Below are positions 31,157-38,982 of a stretch of DNA of 64,000 bases, one piece after another. The position numbers and the translations under genes are program-made. Source of the DNA: Allonocardiopsis opalescens (GTDB lineage: Bacteria; Actinomycetota; Actinomycetes; Streptosporangiales; Streptosporangiaceae); contig NZ_PVZC01000004.1 of NCBI RefSeq assembly GCF_003002095.1, positions 620,001-684,000 on the forward strand. Direction: 5' to 3'. The notes beneath the pieces are model-generated. The model ran no database searches. It was not told the origin of the DNA and saw only the letters and a program-made list of their open reading frames with translations. Every line of letters begins with the position of its first letter. Position 1 is the stretch's first letter.

Positions 31157-33004
31157 ATGACCGCCCCGCCCGACGCGGCACCCCCGGACACCCCTGCGCG
31201 GGGGCCGGTGACGGACTCCGAGCGCTCCCTTGCGCCGGACCTGGCTCGGGGTGCGATGCTGCTGCTGATCGCGCTCGCCTACGCCCCGCTGTACCTGTCC
31301 GCGACCGCGCCCGGTGTGCTCAACCACCCCGAGGGCGGCGGCCCGCTGGACGCCGCCGTGCGCTTCGCGGAGCTGCTGCTGCTCGACAACCGCGCCTACC
31401 CGATGTTCGCCGCGCTGTTCGGCTACGGCCTGGCCGTGCTGGTGGCGCGGCAGCGGGCGAACGGCACCCCGGACAAGGGCGTCCGGCGGCTGCTGCGGCG
31501 CCGCCACGGCTACCTGCTGCTGTTCGGGCTCGTGCACGGCGTGCTGGTGTTCCCGCCGGAGATCCTGGGCCCCTACGGGCTGGCCGGGCTGCTCACCGCC
31601 TGGCTGCTGCTGCGGTCGGAGCGGGCGCCGCTGGTGGCCGCGTGCGTGCTGGCCCCGGTGCTGGCGGTGCTGAGCGTGGCCTACGGCCTCGCCACGGCCA
31701 CCGTGCTGCACGCGGACGCGACCGGATTCAGCCCGGGGGTCCTGGCGGAGCCGCTGCTCGCGCGGCTGTTCGGCTACCCCTTCGGCCTGCTCTCGACGCT
31801 GTTCGGCTTCCCGGTGCCGGTCATGGTCCTGCTGGGCGCGTGGGCGGGCCGCCGCGGCATGCTGGACCGGCCGGGCGAGCACCGGGCGGCCCTGCGCCGC
31901 ACGGCCGCCGTCTGCCTGCCGGTCTCGGTGCTCGGCGCGGTGCCGCTGGCCCTGGTCGGCGCGGGCCTGTGGCAGCCGGAGCCGGCGGTGACGGGACTGC
32001 TGAGCGGGGTGCACGTCCTCACCGGGGCGGCCGGCGGCCTGGGCTACGCCGCCCTGTTCGGGCTGGTGGGCGCGCGGCCCGGCGTGGAGCGTGCCGCGGC
32101 GGCCCGGGTGCTGGCGGCGGTGGGCAAGCGCTCGCTGAGCTGCTACCTGTTCCTGTCGCTCGCGCTGGCGCTGCTGCTGGGCCCGCTGGGCCTGGGCCTG
32201 GGCGCGTACCTGCACTCGGCGGGCGCGGCGCTGGCGGGCGCCGCGGTGTGGGCGGCCGGGGCCGCACTGGCCTGGGCGCTGGAGCGGGCCGGGCGGCGCG
32301 GCCCGGCCGAGGCGCTGCTGCGCCGCCTGGTCTATCGGGACGCCGGCCGGCCGGTGCGCCCGGCGCCGTCGCCCGACCGGGGGCGGCTCACCCGGGCGCT
32401 GCTGATGTGCGGGGCCGTCGGGGCGCCGCTGTTCGTCGCGGCCTTCCTGGTGCAGGGTGCGGTGCGCCCCGGCTACGACCCGCTCCAGCAGCCGGTCAGC
32501 TCGCTCGCGCTGGGTCCCGGCGGCTGGGTGCAGACGGTGAACTTCCTGGTGTGGGGCGTGCTGGCGCCGGCCTTCGCGGTCGGGCTGCGGCGGGCGCTGC
32601 GGCCCGGGCCCGGATCGCTGTGGGGGCCGCCGCTGGTCGCCGTGCACGGGGTCGGCATCGTGCTGAGCGGGGTGTTCCCCGGCGACCCGATCGGCTGGTA
32701 CCCGCCGGGCACCCCGCCCGGGCCGCTGGCCGCCGTCACTCCCACCGGTATCGCGCACGACGTGGTCGGTGTGGCGGCCTTCGTCGCGCTGGTGCTGGCC
32801 TGCTTCGTGTTCGCCCGGGGCTCGGGGTGGGGCTGGGCGGTCTACGCGGTCGCCAGCGGCCTGGCCTTCGCCGGCTTCATCATCGCGGCCGGGGACTACG
32901 CCCACCTGGGCGGCCTGTACCAGAAGCTGGCCCTGGGCACGGGCTGGGCCTTCTTCGCCGTCCTGGCCGCCAGGACGCTGCGGCGCCCGGCGCGGGAGTC
33001 CTGA
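31157..33004 (+). CDS. DUF418-DUF998 fusion membrane protein
   Basis: The protein has 615 residues. Residues 1-390 match the YeiB/DUF418 layout: SLAPDLARGAMLLLIALAYA, then LRRRHGYLLLFGLVHGVLVF, FGYPFGLLSTLFGF and the conserved GKRSLSCYLFLS near 325. Residues 411-610 match DUF998 (GAPLFVAAFLVQGAVRPGYD, QQPVSSLALGPGGWVQTVNF, SGVFPGDP). Both are normally separate membrane proteins. About 16 helices are predicted. The ATG at 31157 follows GAGAGGACGACGACCG. It is the third gene of the ABC operon and could help handle a lipid or envelope substrate. That is inference. Confidence 0.85.
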   Translation: MTAPPDAAPPDTPARGPVTDSERSLAPDLARGAMLLLIALAYAPLYLSATAPGVLNHPEGGGPLDAAVRFAELLLLDNRAYPMFAALFGYGLAVLVARQRANGTPDKGVRRLLRRRHGYLLLFGLVHGVLVFPPEILGPYGLAGLLTAWLLLRSERAPLVAACVLAPVLAVLSVAYGLATATVLHADATGFSPGVLAEPLLARLFGYPFGLLSTLFGFPVPVMVLLGAWAGRRGMLDRPGEHRAALRRTAAVCLPVSVLGAVPLALVGAGLWQPEPAVTGLLSGVHVLTGAAGGLGYAALFGLVGARPGVERAAAARVLAAVGKRSLSCYLFLSLALALLLGPLGLGLGAYLHSAGAALAGAAVWAAGAALAWALERAGRRGPAEALLRRLVYRDAGRPVRPAPSPDRGRLTRALLMCGAVGAPLFVAAFLVQGAVRPGYDPLQQPVSSLALGPGGWVQTVNFLVWGVLAPAFAVGLRRALRPGPGSLWGPPLVAVHGVGIVLSGVFPGDPIGWYPPGTPPGPLAAVTPTGIAHDVVGVAAFVALVLACFVFARGSGWGWAVYAVASGLAFAGFIIAAGDYAHLGGLYQKLALGTGWAFFAVLAARTLRRPARES

Positions 33005-33011
33005 GCCGGCG

Positions 33012-33043
33012 GCCGGGCGGGCACGGTCGCCGGCCCGCCCGGC
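33012..33043. terminator. Terminator between DUF418-DUF998 and WYL genes
   Basis: GCCGGGCGGGC (33012-33022) and its exact complement (33033-33043) flank a 10-base loop. It lies between two convergent genes that end at 33004 and 33045 and can stop both. Confidence 0.7.
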
Positions 33044-33044
33044 G

Positions 33045-34043
33045 TCAGGGGCCGGCCGGGACGGACCGGTCGGCCAGGTAGCGGGCGGCGTAGGCGCGGG
33101 CGGTGGCGGCCATGCGCTCGCGCAGCTCGGGCGGGCCGAGCACCTCGGCGTCCTCGCCCAGCCGCAGCATGTCGTGGTGGGCGACGTTGATGTTCTCGGT
33201 CGGGATGACCGTGCGCACCCACCCGTCGGCGTCGGGCGGGCCGGCATTGGCCTGGGCGGCGGCGGCGATGCGCTCGCCGAAGTGGAAGCCGAGCATCATC
33301 AGCCCGCGCGGGGAGATCCGCAGCTCGGCCTCGCCGACCAGCACGCCGGCCTCGAAGCGGGCCGCCCACGCGCTCCAGGCGGCGGCCAGGTCGAAGCCGG
33401 GCGGGCGCTCGAAGCGCTCGTCCAGGACATGCGCGGTGAGCACCTTGGACACCCGGTAGGTGCGCACCTCGCCGCCGGTCAGCGCCAGCAGGTACCAGGC
33501 ACCCGCCTTCAGCACGATCCCCAGCGGGCGCACCCGCCGCACCACCTCGCGGGGCCGCTTCCAGCGCTCGTAGCGGATCTCGACCTCGCGCTGCTCCCAC
33601 ACGGCTCCCGCGACGGCGGCCAGGTGCGGCACCTCGTCGGCCGCCCGGAACCAGCCGGTGGGGTCCAGGTGGAAGCGCTCGCGGACCCGTCCGGCGCGCT
33701 CGCGCAGCTCGGCGGGGAGGGCGGCCATCAGCTTGCGCTCGGCCCCGGCCAGCACTCCGCCGAGCCCCAGCTCCGCCGCGGGTCCCGGCATCCCGGTGAG
33801 GAAGAGCGACTCGGCCTCGTCGCTGGTCATCCCGGTCAGCCGGGTGCGGTAGCCGTCGACGAGCCGGTACCCGCCCGCCGGCCCCCGGTCGGCATACACC
33901 GGCACCCCGGCCTCGCTCAGCGCCTCCACGTCGCGGTACACCGTGCGCAGCGACACGCCCAACTCCTCGGCCAGCTGCCGCGCCGTCATCCCGCCGCGCG
34001 CCTGCAGCAGCATCAGGATCGAGAGCAGGCGGCCGGCACGCAT
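33045..34043 (-). CDS. WYL-domain (YafY-like) transcriptional regulator
   Basis: The protein has 332 residues. The N-terminal HTH_11 is RLLSILMLLQARGGMTARQL, then LGVSLRTVYRDVEALSEAGV and the wing YADRGPAGGYRLVDG. The WYL domain covers about 145-215 with VEIRYERWKRPREVVRRVRP and AWYLLALTGGEVRTYRVSKV (W-Y-L motif kept). A WCX C-terminal domain follows. WYL regulators bind nucleic acid or cyclic nucleotides. TAGTCT at 34050-34055 (minus strand) lies 7 bases before the ATG, so a leaderless mRNA is likely. Its target is not adjacent, except perhaps the small gene at 34078. Confidence 0.93.
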   Translation of the reverse strand: MRAGRLLSILMLLQARGGMTARQLAEELGVSLRTVYRDVEALSEAGVPVYADRGPAGGYRLVDGYRTRLTGMTSDEAESLFLTGMPGPAAELGLGGVLAGAERKLMAALPAELRERAGRVRERFHLDPTGWFRAADEVPHLAAVAGAVWEQREVEIRYERWKRPREVVRRVRPLGIVLKAGAWYLLALTGGEVRTYRVSKVLTAHVLDERFERPPGFDLAAAWSAWAARFEAGVLVGEAELRISPRGLMMLGFHFGERIAAAAQANAGPPDADGWVRTVIPTENINVAHHDMLRLGEDAEVLGPPELRERMAATARAYAARYLADRSVPAGP

Positions 34044-34077
34044 GGCCCGAGACTAGCCGGGGGCGCCCGGACCCGCT

Positions 34078-34224
34078 TCAGTCCCGCTCCGCCGTGAACT
34101 CGGCGATGACCTGCTCCATCGGGATCCCCGGAGCCGGATCGGCCATCCTTTCGAGCACCGGGCGGACCAGTTCCTCGTCGTCGTCATCGGCGTCGTACGC
34201 ACCGACGTCCCCGGTCTCCGTCAC
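34078..34224 (-). CDS. Small acidic hypothetical protein, 48 residues
   Basis: GTG 34224, preceded by TGGGAGACTGCGGACC, opens a 48-codon frame: VTETGDVGAYDADDDEELVR, then PVLERMADPAPGIPMEQVIA and EFTAERD. It is very acidic, with an IPMEQV helix at the end. It fills a gap between the WYL gene and the nitroreductase-like gene and uses typical GC-rich codons. The C-terminal pattern is seen in small antitoxin-like proteins, but I cannot place it in a family and no toxin lies nearby. It is probably real because of its codon bias and the ribosome site. Confidence 0.45.
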   Translation of the reverse strand: MTETGDVGAYDADDDDEELVRPVLERMADPAPGIPMEQVIAEFTAERD

Positions 34225-34319
34225 GGTCCGCAGTCTCCCAGCACGCCCGCCCGCGCGCAGGCGATCGGCGCACCTGTACCTGACACCGGTTGTCAGCTTC
34301 CGCTGGAAGGCTCGGCGAT

Positions 34320-34739
34320 ATGGACATCAAGGACCAGCAGGCGTTCAACGAGCGGGTCGTCGCGGAGTACCGGGCGGCGGCGGGACGGCTGACCGAGACG
34401 CTGCCCGGATTCCGGCTGCTGCTGCTCACCACCTCGGGCGCGCGCACCGGCCGGGAGCACACCGTGCCGCTGGGCTACGTCCGCCACGGCGGGGACCTGG
34501 TGGTGATCGCTTCGAACCGGGGCGCCCCGGACCATCCCGACTGGTTCCGCAACCTGGTGGAGCATCCAGAGGTGGCGGTGGAGTTGGACGGCGAGCGCTT
34601 CGCGGCGACGGCCGAGGTGCCGTCGGGGGAGCGGCGGAAGCGGGTGTACGCGGCGGTGCTCGCGGAGCAGCCGTTCATCGCCGACCACCAGGCCGCGACC
34701 GAGCGCGAGATCCCGGTGGTGGTGCTGCGCCGCGCCTGA
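34320..34739 (+). CDS. Deazaflavin (F420)-dependent nitroreductase-family protein (DDN-like)
   Basis: The protein has 139 residues. The DDN family core is LLLTTSGARTGREHTVPLGY, HGGDLVVIASNRGAPDHPDW and the strand EVAVELDGERFAATAEV, closing with PFIADHQAATEREIPVVVL. Proteins of this split-barrel family use reduced F420 to reduce quinones or nitro compounds, an actinobacterial trait. ATG 34320 follows GGAAGGCTCGGCGAT. An ACACCGG-T-TGTCAG-type element at 34280-34296 lies upstream. The gene ends at a terminator shared with the imine-reductase-like gene. Confidence 0.9.
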   Translation: MDIKDQQAFNERVVAEYRAAAGRLTETLPGFRLLLLTTSGARTGREHTVPLGYVRHGGDLVVIASNRGAPDHPDWFRNLVEHPEVAVELDGERFAATAEVPSGERRKRVYAAVLAEQPFIADHQAATEREIPVVVLRRA

Positions 34740-34743
34740 ACGA

Positions 34744-34781
34744 CCGGGCGCGCCGCCCGCGACTCCCGGCGGCGCGCCCGG
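34744..34781. terminator. Terminator between nitroreductase and imine-reductase-like genes
   Basis: CCGGGCGCGCCGCC (34744-34757) and its exact complement (34768-34781) flank a 10-base loop. It lies between convergent genes ending at 34739 and 34788 and probably stops both. Confidence 0.75.
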
Positions 34782-34787
34782 CGCGGC

Positions 34788-35660
34788 TCACTTCGCGGGC
34801 GCGCGCTCGGCGGCGAGCAGGCCCACCAGGTCGGAGGTGTCCTCCGCGACGGCGCGGTTCAGCAGCGCGCCCATCGCCTCGACCATCTCGGTGCTGACGC
34901 CCTGGGCCCGGCTGGTGTCCAGCAGGTTCACGTAGCCGGTGGCCTGCATCGCGATGCTCGCGTCGGCGTCGGTGCGCTCGCCGGAGTCGGCGCCCGCGGC
35001 GTCGATGTGCAGCGCCGGGAGCATGGCGGTGAGCCATGCCTCCAGCAGCGGGGCGAACTCCTTGGCGGGCACCCGCTCCGAGCGAACCAGCGCCAGGGCG
35101 TGGTAGACGCCGCCGAACATGCCGTACATCCCGCTGAGCAGCGCCAGGTCGTACAGGGCGGCGCGGCCGGGGTCGCTGTGCAGGTAGCTGGGCCTGGCCA
35201 GCGCGGCCAGCGTCCGCTCGTGGGCGTCGAAGGCGGTGCGCGAGCCGCTGTAGAGGATGAAGCCCTCGGGCCTCCCGATCAGCGGCGGCGTCGCCATGAT
35301 GCCGCCGTCGAGGTAGTCGGCGGCGTGCCAGGCCGCCCAGTCGGCGGTCTCGCGCGCCTGCGCGGGGGTGCCGTTGGTGAGGTTCACCAGCGTGCGCCCG
35401 GTCAGCGTGCTCGCGACCGGGTCGAGCACCTGGTGCACGCTGGCGTCGTCGAGCAGGCAGACCACCACCAGCGGGCTCGCGGTGACCGCCTCGGCGGCCG
35501 TGGCCGCCACGGCGGCGCCGCGAGCGGCGAGGGCGTCGGCGCGGCCGGGGCTGCGGTTCCACACGGTGGTGGGGTGCCCGCTGTCGAGGAAGGCGCCGGC
35601 CAGCGCCCGGCCCATCGCGCCCAGGCCGATGACCGTCACCGGCGTGCGCTCGTCCGTCAT
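34788..35660 (-). CDS. Imine-reductase-like NADP-dependent oxidoreductase
   Basis: The protein has 290 residues. The Rossmann motif is VIGLGAMGRALAGAFLDSGH with GLGAMG at 12-17, then TVWNRSPGRADALAARG. The long interdomain helix and all-helical C-terminal domain, plus the segment YLDGGIMATPPLIGRPEGFI, match imine reductases and NAD_binding_2 6-phosphogluconate-type enzymes. IREDs reduce cyclic imines and use NADPH. The exact substrate is unknown. It starts at ATG 35660. It is divergent from the HxlR gene at 35821 across a strong palindrome (35770-35796), so it is the likely target. Confidence 0.88.
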   Translation of the reverse strand: MTDERTPVTVIGLGAMGRALAGAFLDSGHPTTVWNRSPGRADALAARGAAVAATAAEAVTASPLVVVCLLDDASVHQVLDPVASTLTGRTLVNLTNGTPAQARETADWAAWHAADYLDGGIMATPPLIGRPEGFILYSGSRTAFDAHERTLAALARPSYLHSDPGRAALYDLALLSGMYGMFGGVYHALALVRSERVPAKEFAPLLEAWLTAMLPALHIDAAGADSGERTDADASIAMQATGYVNLLDTSRAQGVSTEMVEAMGALLNRAVAEDTSDLVGLLAAERAPAK

Positions 35661-35769
35661 TGTCCGCTCCGTCCCAGTCGGCTGCGGTGCGCGGGACGTC
35701 CCCGCCGCACCGCGTCCCCGCCGTGCGGCGGGGACGTGTCCATGCTGGTGGCAGTGCAGACTTTCGGAC

Positions 35770-35796
35770 AAGTACCTACTATTTTGTAGGGTACTT
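35770..35796. promoter_or_regulatory. HxlR operator between imine-reductase-like and HxlR genes
   Basis: AAGTACCTAC (35770-35779) and GTAGGGTACTT (35786-35796) are inverted repeats differing by one inserted base, around an AT-rich 6-base centre (TATTTT). The GTAC-TAC pattern matches known HxlR-family sites such as YodB/HypR boxes in type. It lies midway between the divergent starts at 35660 and 35821. Confidence 0.75.
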
Positions 35797-35820
35797 ACCT
35801 TTTCGTTTGTGGAGGACGCG

Positions 35821-36156
35821 GTGAAGAAGCGGCAGTACTCCTGCGGGTTGGACGCCGCCGTCGACGTGGTCGGCGGCAAGTGGAAGGCGCTGCTGCTGTG
35901 GGAGCTGCACCACGGCCCCAGGCGCTTCGGCGAGCTGCGCCGCCGGGTCGCCGGCATCAGCGAGAAGATGCTGATCCAGCAGCTGCGCGAGATGGAGAAG
36001 GCCGGGCTGGTCGACCGGAAGGTGCACGAGCAGGTGCCGCCGAAGGTCGTCTACTCGCTCACCTCCTTCGGCGACTCGCTGAACACCGCCCTGATCCCGC
36101 TCGGGGAGTGGGGCGAGGTGCACATGGAGACGATCGAGGCCATCCCGCGCGACTGA
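35821..36156 (+). CDS. HxlR-family transcriptional regulator
   Basis: The protein has 111 residues. It has the key Cys8 in KKRQYSCGLDAAVDVVGGKW, the HTH FGELRRRVAGISEKMLIQQL and the wing VDRKVHEQVPPKVVYSLTSF. This is the canonical YodB/HypR type, which senses quinones or diamide through the N-terminal Cys. The start is GTG 35821 after TGGAGGACGCG. It is divergent from the imine-reductase-like gene, with a 27-bp palindrome between them, so it likely represses both. It is the third HxlR gene in the window. Confidence 0.94.
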   Translation: MKKRQYSCGLDAAVDVVGGKWKALLLWELHHGPRRFGELRRRVAGISEKMLIQQLREMEKAGLVDRKVHEQVPPKVVYSLTSFGDSLNTALIPLGEWGEVHMETIEAIPRD

Positions 36157-36167
36157 GGGGCGGCGAC

Positions 36168-36944
36168 TCAGCTCCAGCGCACCCGCACCGAGGCGCGCCA
36201 GTCGGCCAGCAGCCCGGCGTCGCCGCGCACGTCCAGCCCCTCGGCGCCGCGCCGGTTCCACAGCAGCAGGTAGAGCTCGGCGGCACGGGCGCGCACGGCG
36301 CAGCCGCCGGGCCCCGGCGGCTCGTCCGGCGCCGCGCCGTCCTCGCGCACCGCCGCGTTGCCCTCGGGGCCGACGCGCACCCGCCAGCGGACGGGGGCGT
36401 CCAGCGCGGTCAGCAGCAGGGTGCGCGGGGCCTCGCCGGGCAGCCGGGACCGGCGGCGCGCGGCGAAACCGGTCAGGATCTCCTCGACACCGTCCAGCGC
36501 CAGCCCGGTCGGGTACTCGACGGGGGCGGCCGCCGCGGCGTACACGTCGGCGCGGTGCACGGCCGTCTCGTGCAGCTGGCGGCGCGACCAGAAGTCCAGC
36601 GGCGAGGGCGCGGGCAGGAAGGTCCAGCACTCCAGCTCGGGCCGGGCCGCCGAGAGCTCCGCCACCAGGGCGCTGTGCCCGGCGCGGAACCAGGCGACCA
36701 GGCCGGCGTCGCCGGGCGGATCGGGCTCGATGTCCTCGGCGCGCGCCAGCAGCAGCGGCTCGGTGCGCCGCTCGCGCACGTGCGCCGCCGCCCAGCGGTG
36801 CACGCCGCCCAGGTGCAGCAGCAGCTCGCGCAGCACCCAGCCGGGACAGGTCGGCACCGGGGCGGCCGGATCGAGCCCTTCGGCCGCGTCGGCCAGCAGC
36901 CGCCCCTCGCGGCGCAGCGCGTCGACGCGTCCGGCGATGTCCAT
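36168..36944 (-). CDS. Mycothiol-dependent maleylpyruvate-isomerase-family enzyme
   Basis: The protein has 258 residues in a DinB-like four-helix fold. Metal ligands are visible: His44 in LRELLLHLGGVHRWAA, Glu and His in WSRRQLHETAVHRADVY. The N-terminal PVPTCPGWVLRELL matches the MDMPI start. The C-terminal domain ends WRVRVGPEGNAAVRED and RARAAELYLLLWNRRG as in the family. The thiol cofactor in actinomycetes is mycothiol. The substrate is not predictable. CAGACT (minus strand, 36951-36956) lies 7 bases before the ATG, so it is probably leaderless. It is convergent with HxlR. Confidence 0.92.
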   Translation of the reverse strand: MDIAGRVDALRREGRLLADAAEGLDPAAPVPTCPGWVLRELLLHLGGVHRWAAAHVRERRTEPLLLARAEDIEPDPPGDAGLVAWFRAGHSALVAELSAARPELECWTFLPAPSPLDFWSRRQLHETAVHRADVYAAAAAPVEYPTGLALDGVEEILTGFAARRRSRLPGEAPRTLLLTALDAPVRWRVRVGPEGNAAVREDGAAPDEPPGPGGCAVRARAAELYLLLWNRRGAEGLDVRGDAGLLADWRASVRVRWS

Positions 36945-36987
36945 GCGGGCAGTCTGCCAAAGCGCTCCGCCCGCGGACAGGGGCGGC

Positions 36988-37575
36988 TCAGCGCTTGGCC
37001 GCGGGGCGGGCGCGCAGGTGCGCGCGTTCGCCCTGGCTGCCGAAGAGGCTGAGGAACTCGACCGCCTCGCCGTCGGCGGCGCCGAACCAGTGCGGGACGC
37101 GGGTGTCGAACTCCGCCGCCTCGCCCGGGGTGAGCACCAGGTCGCGCTCGCCCAGCACCAGCCGCAGCCGGCCGTTGAGCACGTAGAGCCACTCGTAGCC
37201 CTCGTGGGTCTGCGGGTGGGGCTCCCGCCGGGAACTGGAGGCGGGGATCACCAGCTTGTACGCCTGGATGCCGCCGGCCCGCCGCGTGAGCGGCAGCATC
37301 GTCATACCGCCGCGGGTGACCGGGCGCAGGTGGATGCGCGGGTCCCCGGTGGGCGGGGCGCCCACGAGCTCGTCCAGCGCGACGCCGTGCGCCCTGGCCA
37401 GTGGGAGCAGCAGTTCGAGATTGGGCCGGCGGGCACCCGACTCCAGCCGGGACAGGGTGCTCACCGAGATGCCGGTGGCCGCGGAGAGCTCGGCCAGCGT
37501 GGTCTCGCGCTCCCGGCGCAGCGCGCGCAGCCGGGGGCCGACGGCGCCGAGCGCCGCGTCGAGGTCGTCGTCCAT
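36988..37575 (-). CDS. XRE-cupin transcriptional regulator
   Basis: The protein has 195 residues. The N-terminal XRE HTH covers 15-68 (LRALRRERETTLAELSAATG, ISVSTLSRLESGARRPNLEL). The C-terminal cupin_2 has HPQTHEGYEWLYVLNGRLRL with the HxH-type ligand pair, then LTPGEAAEFDTRVPHWFGA. Such fused regulators sense small metabolites. It is divergent from the methyltransferase gene at 37707. An inverted repeat TTGCC-AGATC-GGCAA at 37585-37599 is its likely site. ATG 37575 lies close to this repeat, so binding would block its own initiation. It may share a transcript with the MDMPI gene downstream. Confidence 0.94.
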   Translation of the reverse strand: MDDDLDAALGAVGPRLRALRRERETTLAELSAATGISVSTLSRLESGARRPNLELLLPLARAHGVALDELVGAPPTGDPRIHLRPVTRGGMTMLPLTRRAGGIQAYKLVIPASSSRREPHPQTHEGYEWLYVLNGRLRLVLGERDLVLTPGEAAEFDTRVPHWFGAADGEAVEFLSLFGSQGERAHLRARPAAKR

Positions 37576-37584
37576 CCCACCATT

Positions 37585-37599
37585 TTGCCAGATCGGCAA
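37585..37599. promoter_or_regulatory. XRE-cupin operator
   Basis: TTGCC (37585-37589), five bases and GGCAA (37595-37599) form a perfect inverted repeat 10 bases before the regulator's ATG at 37575. TTGC-N-GCAA sites are typical for XRE-cupin regulators. It could control both the regulator and the methyltransferase gene at 37707. Confidence 0.6.
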
Positions 37600-37706
37600 C
37601 AGAACTTGCAGTGTTGGCGGCCGTGGCCGCACAGTCGTCACCGGACGGCCCTGAGCCGCCGTGTCCCGCGGCGCCGCGGCCGGTGAACCCTGGAAGGAAG
37701 AGCATC

Positions 37707-38330
37707 GTGTCAAAGGACTTCGACGAGGAGTACTGGGAAGAGCGCTACCGCGGCCACGGCGCCGCCCATGGGCGGCCCAACCCGCAGCTGCTCGCGGAGG
37801 CGGCCGACCTGGCGCCCGGCGCGGCGCTGGACGCCGGCTGCGGCGAGGGCGCCGACGCCGCGTGGCTCGCTGCACGCGGCTGGCGGGTGACGGCGGTGGA
37901 CGTCTCCGCCACCGCGCTGGCGCGTGCGCGCGAGCGCGCCGACGCCCTCGGCGCCGAGGTGGCGGGCCGGATCGACTGGGTGCGCGCCGACCTGACCGCG
38001 TGGACGCCGCCCGAGGGCCGCTTCGACCTGGTCTCCACCCACTACGTGCACACGGTGGAACCGATGGAGCGGCTGCTCGGCCGGCTGGCCGCGGCGGTCG
38101 CCCCGGGCGGCACCCTGCTGGTCGTCGGCCACGACCACGCCGAGGCGCACAGCGCCGGGCCGCACCGCCCGGTGACCGGGGCGCACGTCACCACGGCGGA
38201 GCTGGCGGCGGGCCTCGATCCCGGGCGCTGGGACCTCGCCGTCGCCGAGACCCGGTCCCGGGAAGCCGGCCACGGCGGCCGCACGGTCACCATCCACGAC
38301 GCCGTCCTGCGCGCCCGCCGGCGCCCCTGA
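37707..38330 (+). CDS. Class I SAM-dependent methyltransferase (Tellurite-resistance/TehB-like group)
   Basis: The protein has 207 residues. It begins FDEEYWEERYRGHGAAHGRP, the N-terminal pattern of TehB-like/Methyltransf_25 proteins in which the start is a W-x-x-R-Y segment. Motif I is ALDAGCGEGADAAWLAARG, the acidic strand is VTAVDVSATALARAR, and motif III is FDLVSTHYVHTVEPM. A GGTLLVVGHDHAEAHSAG strand closes the core. GTG 37707 follows GGAAGGAAGAGCATC. It is probably controlled by the divergent XRE-cupin regulator. The acceptor molecule is unknown. Confidence 0.92.
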   Translation: MSKDFDEEYWEERYRGHGAAHGRPNPQLLAEAADLAPGAALDAGCGEGADAAWLAARGWRVTAVDVSATALARARERADALGAEVAGRIDWVRADLTAWTPPEGRFDLVSTHYVHTVEPMERLLGRLAAAVAPGGTLLVVGHDHAEAHSAGPHRPVTGAHVTTAELAAGLDPGRWDLAVAETRSREAGHGGRTVTIHDAVLRARRRP

Positions 38331-38511
38331 CCCGCCGATCGCCACGGCGGCGCCGGGCGGGAGGGGCGCGGTGCGGGCTTCGGGCCGCGGCCGCCGCGGG
38401 GAGCCGCGGCGGCCGGTTCCGCGTCGGTGGACCTGTCCACCGCCGCCCCCGGTCGCCACCGCTCGACCGCGTCTGCCAGGCTGGACGGCGCACGCCGACC
38501 TGGGGGAGGCC

Positions 38512-38982
38512 ATGTCCGACACCTCGACCGCGACAATCCGGCCGGCCGTCGAAGACGACGTGCCGGCGATCGTCGCGCTGCTGGCCGACGACGCGCTCGG
38601 CGCCACCCGGGAGACCCCCGGCGACCTGGCGCCCTACCGCGCCGCCTTCCGCGCGATGGCGGCCAGCCCTGACCAGCTGCTGGTGGTCGCCGAGGCGGCG
38701 GGCCGGGTGGTCGGCACCCTCCAGCTCACCGTGATCGCCGGCCTGTCGCTCACCGCCACCACCCGCGCCCAGATCGAGGCCGTCCGCGTGCACGCCGACA
38801 TGCGCGGCACCGGTCTGGGCGCCCGCCTGGTGCGGTGGGCGATCGACGAGGCGGCGCGGCGCGGCTGCGGCCTCGTCCAGCTCACGTCCAATGCGAGCCG
38901 CGCCGACGCGCACCGCTTCTACCAGCGCCTGGGCTTCGCCCCGACCCACGTGGGCTTCAAGCTCCGCATCGACCGGGGCTGA
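38512..38982 (+). CDS. GNAT N-acetyltransferase
   Basis: The protein has 156 residues. The acetyl-CoA-binding signature is VHADMRGTGLGARLVRWAID (R-G-x-G-x-G/A), and the closing strand is ASRADAHRFYQRLGFAPTHV, where the Tyr and FYxxLGF are typical. N-terminal TATIRPAVEDDVPAIVALLA is the common GNAT start. Its size and layout suit a small-molecule or protein N-acetyltransferase, substrate unknown. ATG 38512 follows TGGGGGAGGCC. Its last 26 bases overlap the convergent LysR gene. Confidence 0.93.
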   Translation: MSDTSTATIRPAVEDDVPAIVALLADDALGATRETPGDLAPYRAAFRAMAASPDQLLVVAEAAGRVVGTLQLTVIAGLSLTATTRAQIEAVRVHADMRGTGLGARLVRWAIDEAARRGCGLVQLTSNASRADAHRFYQRLGFAPTHVGFKLRIDRG

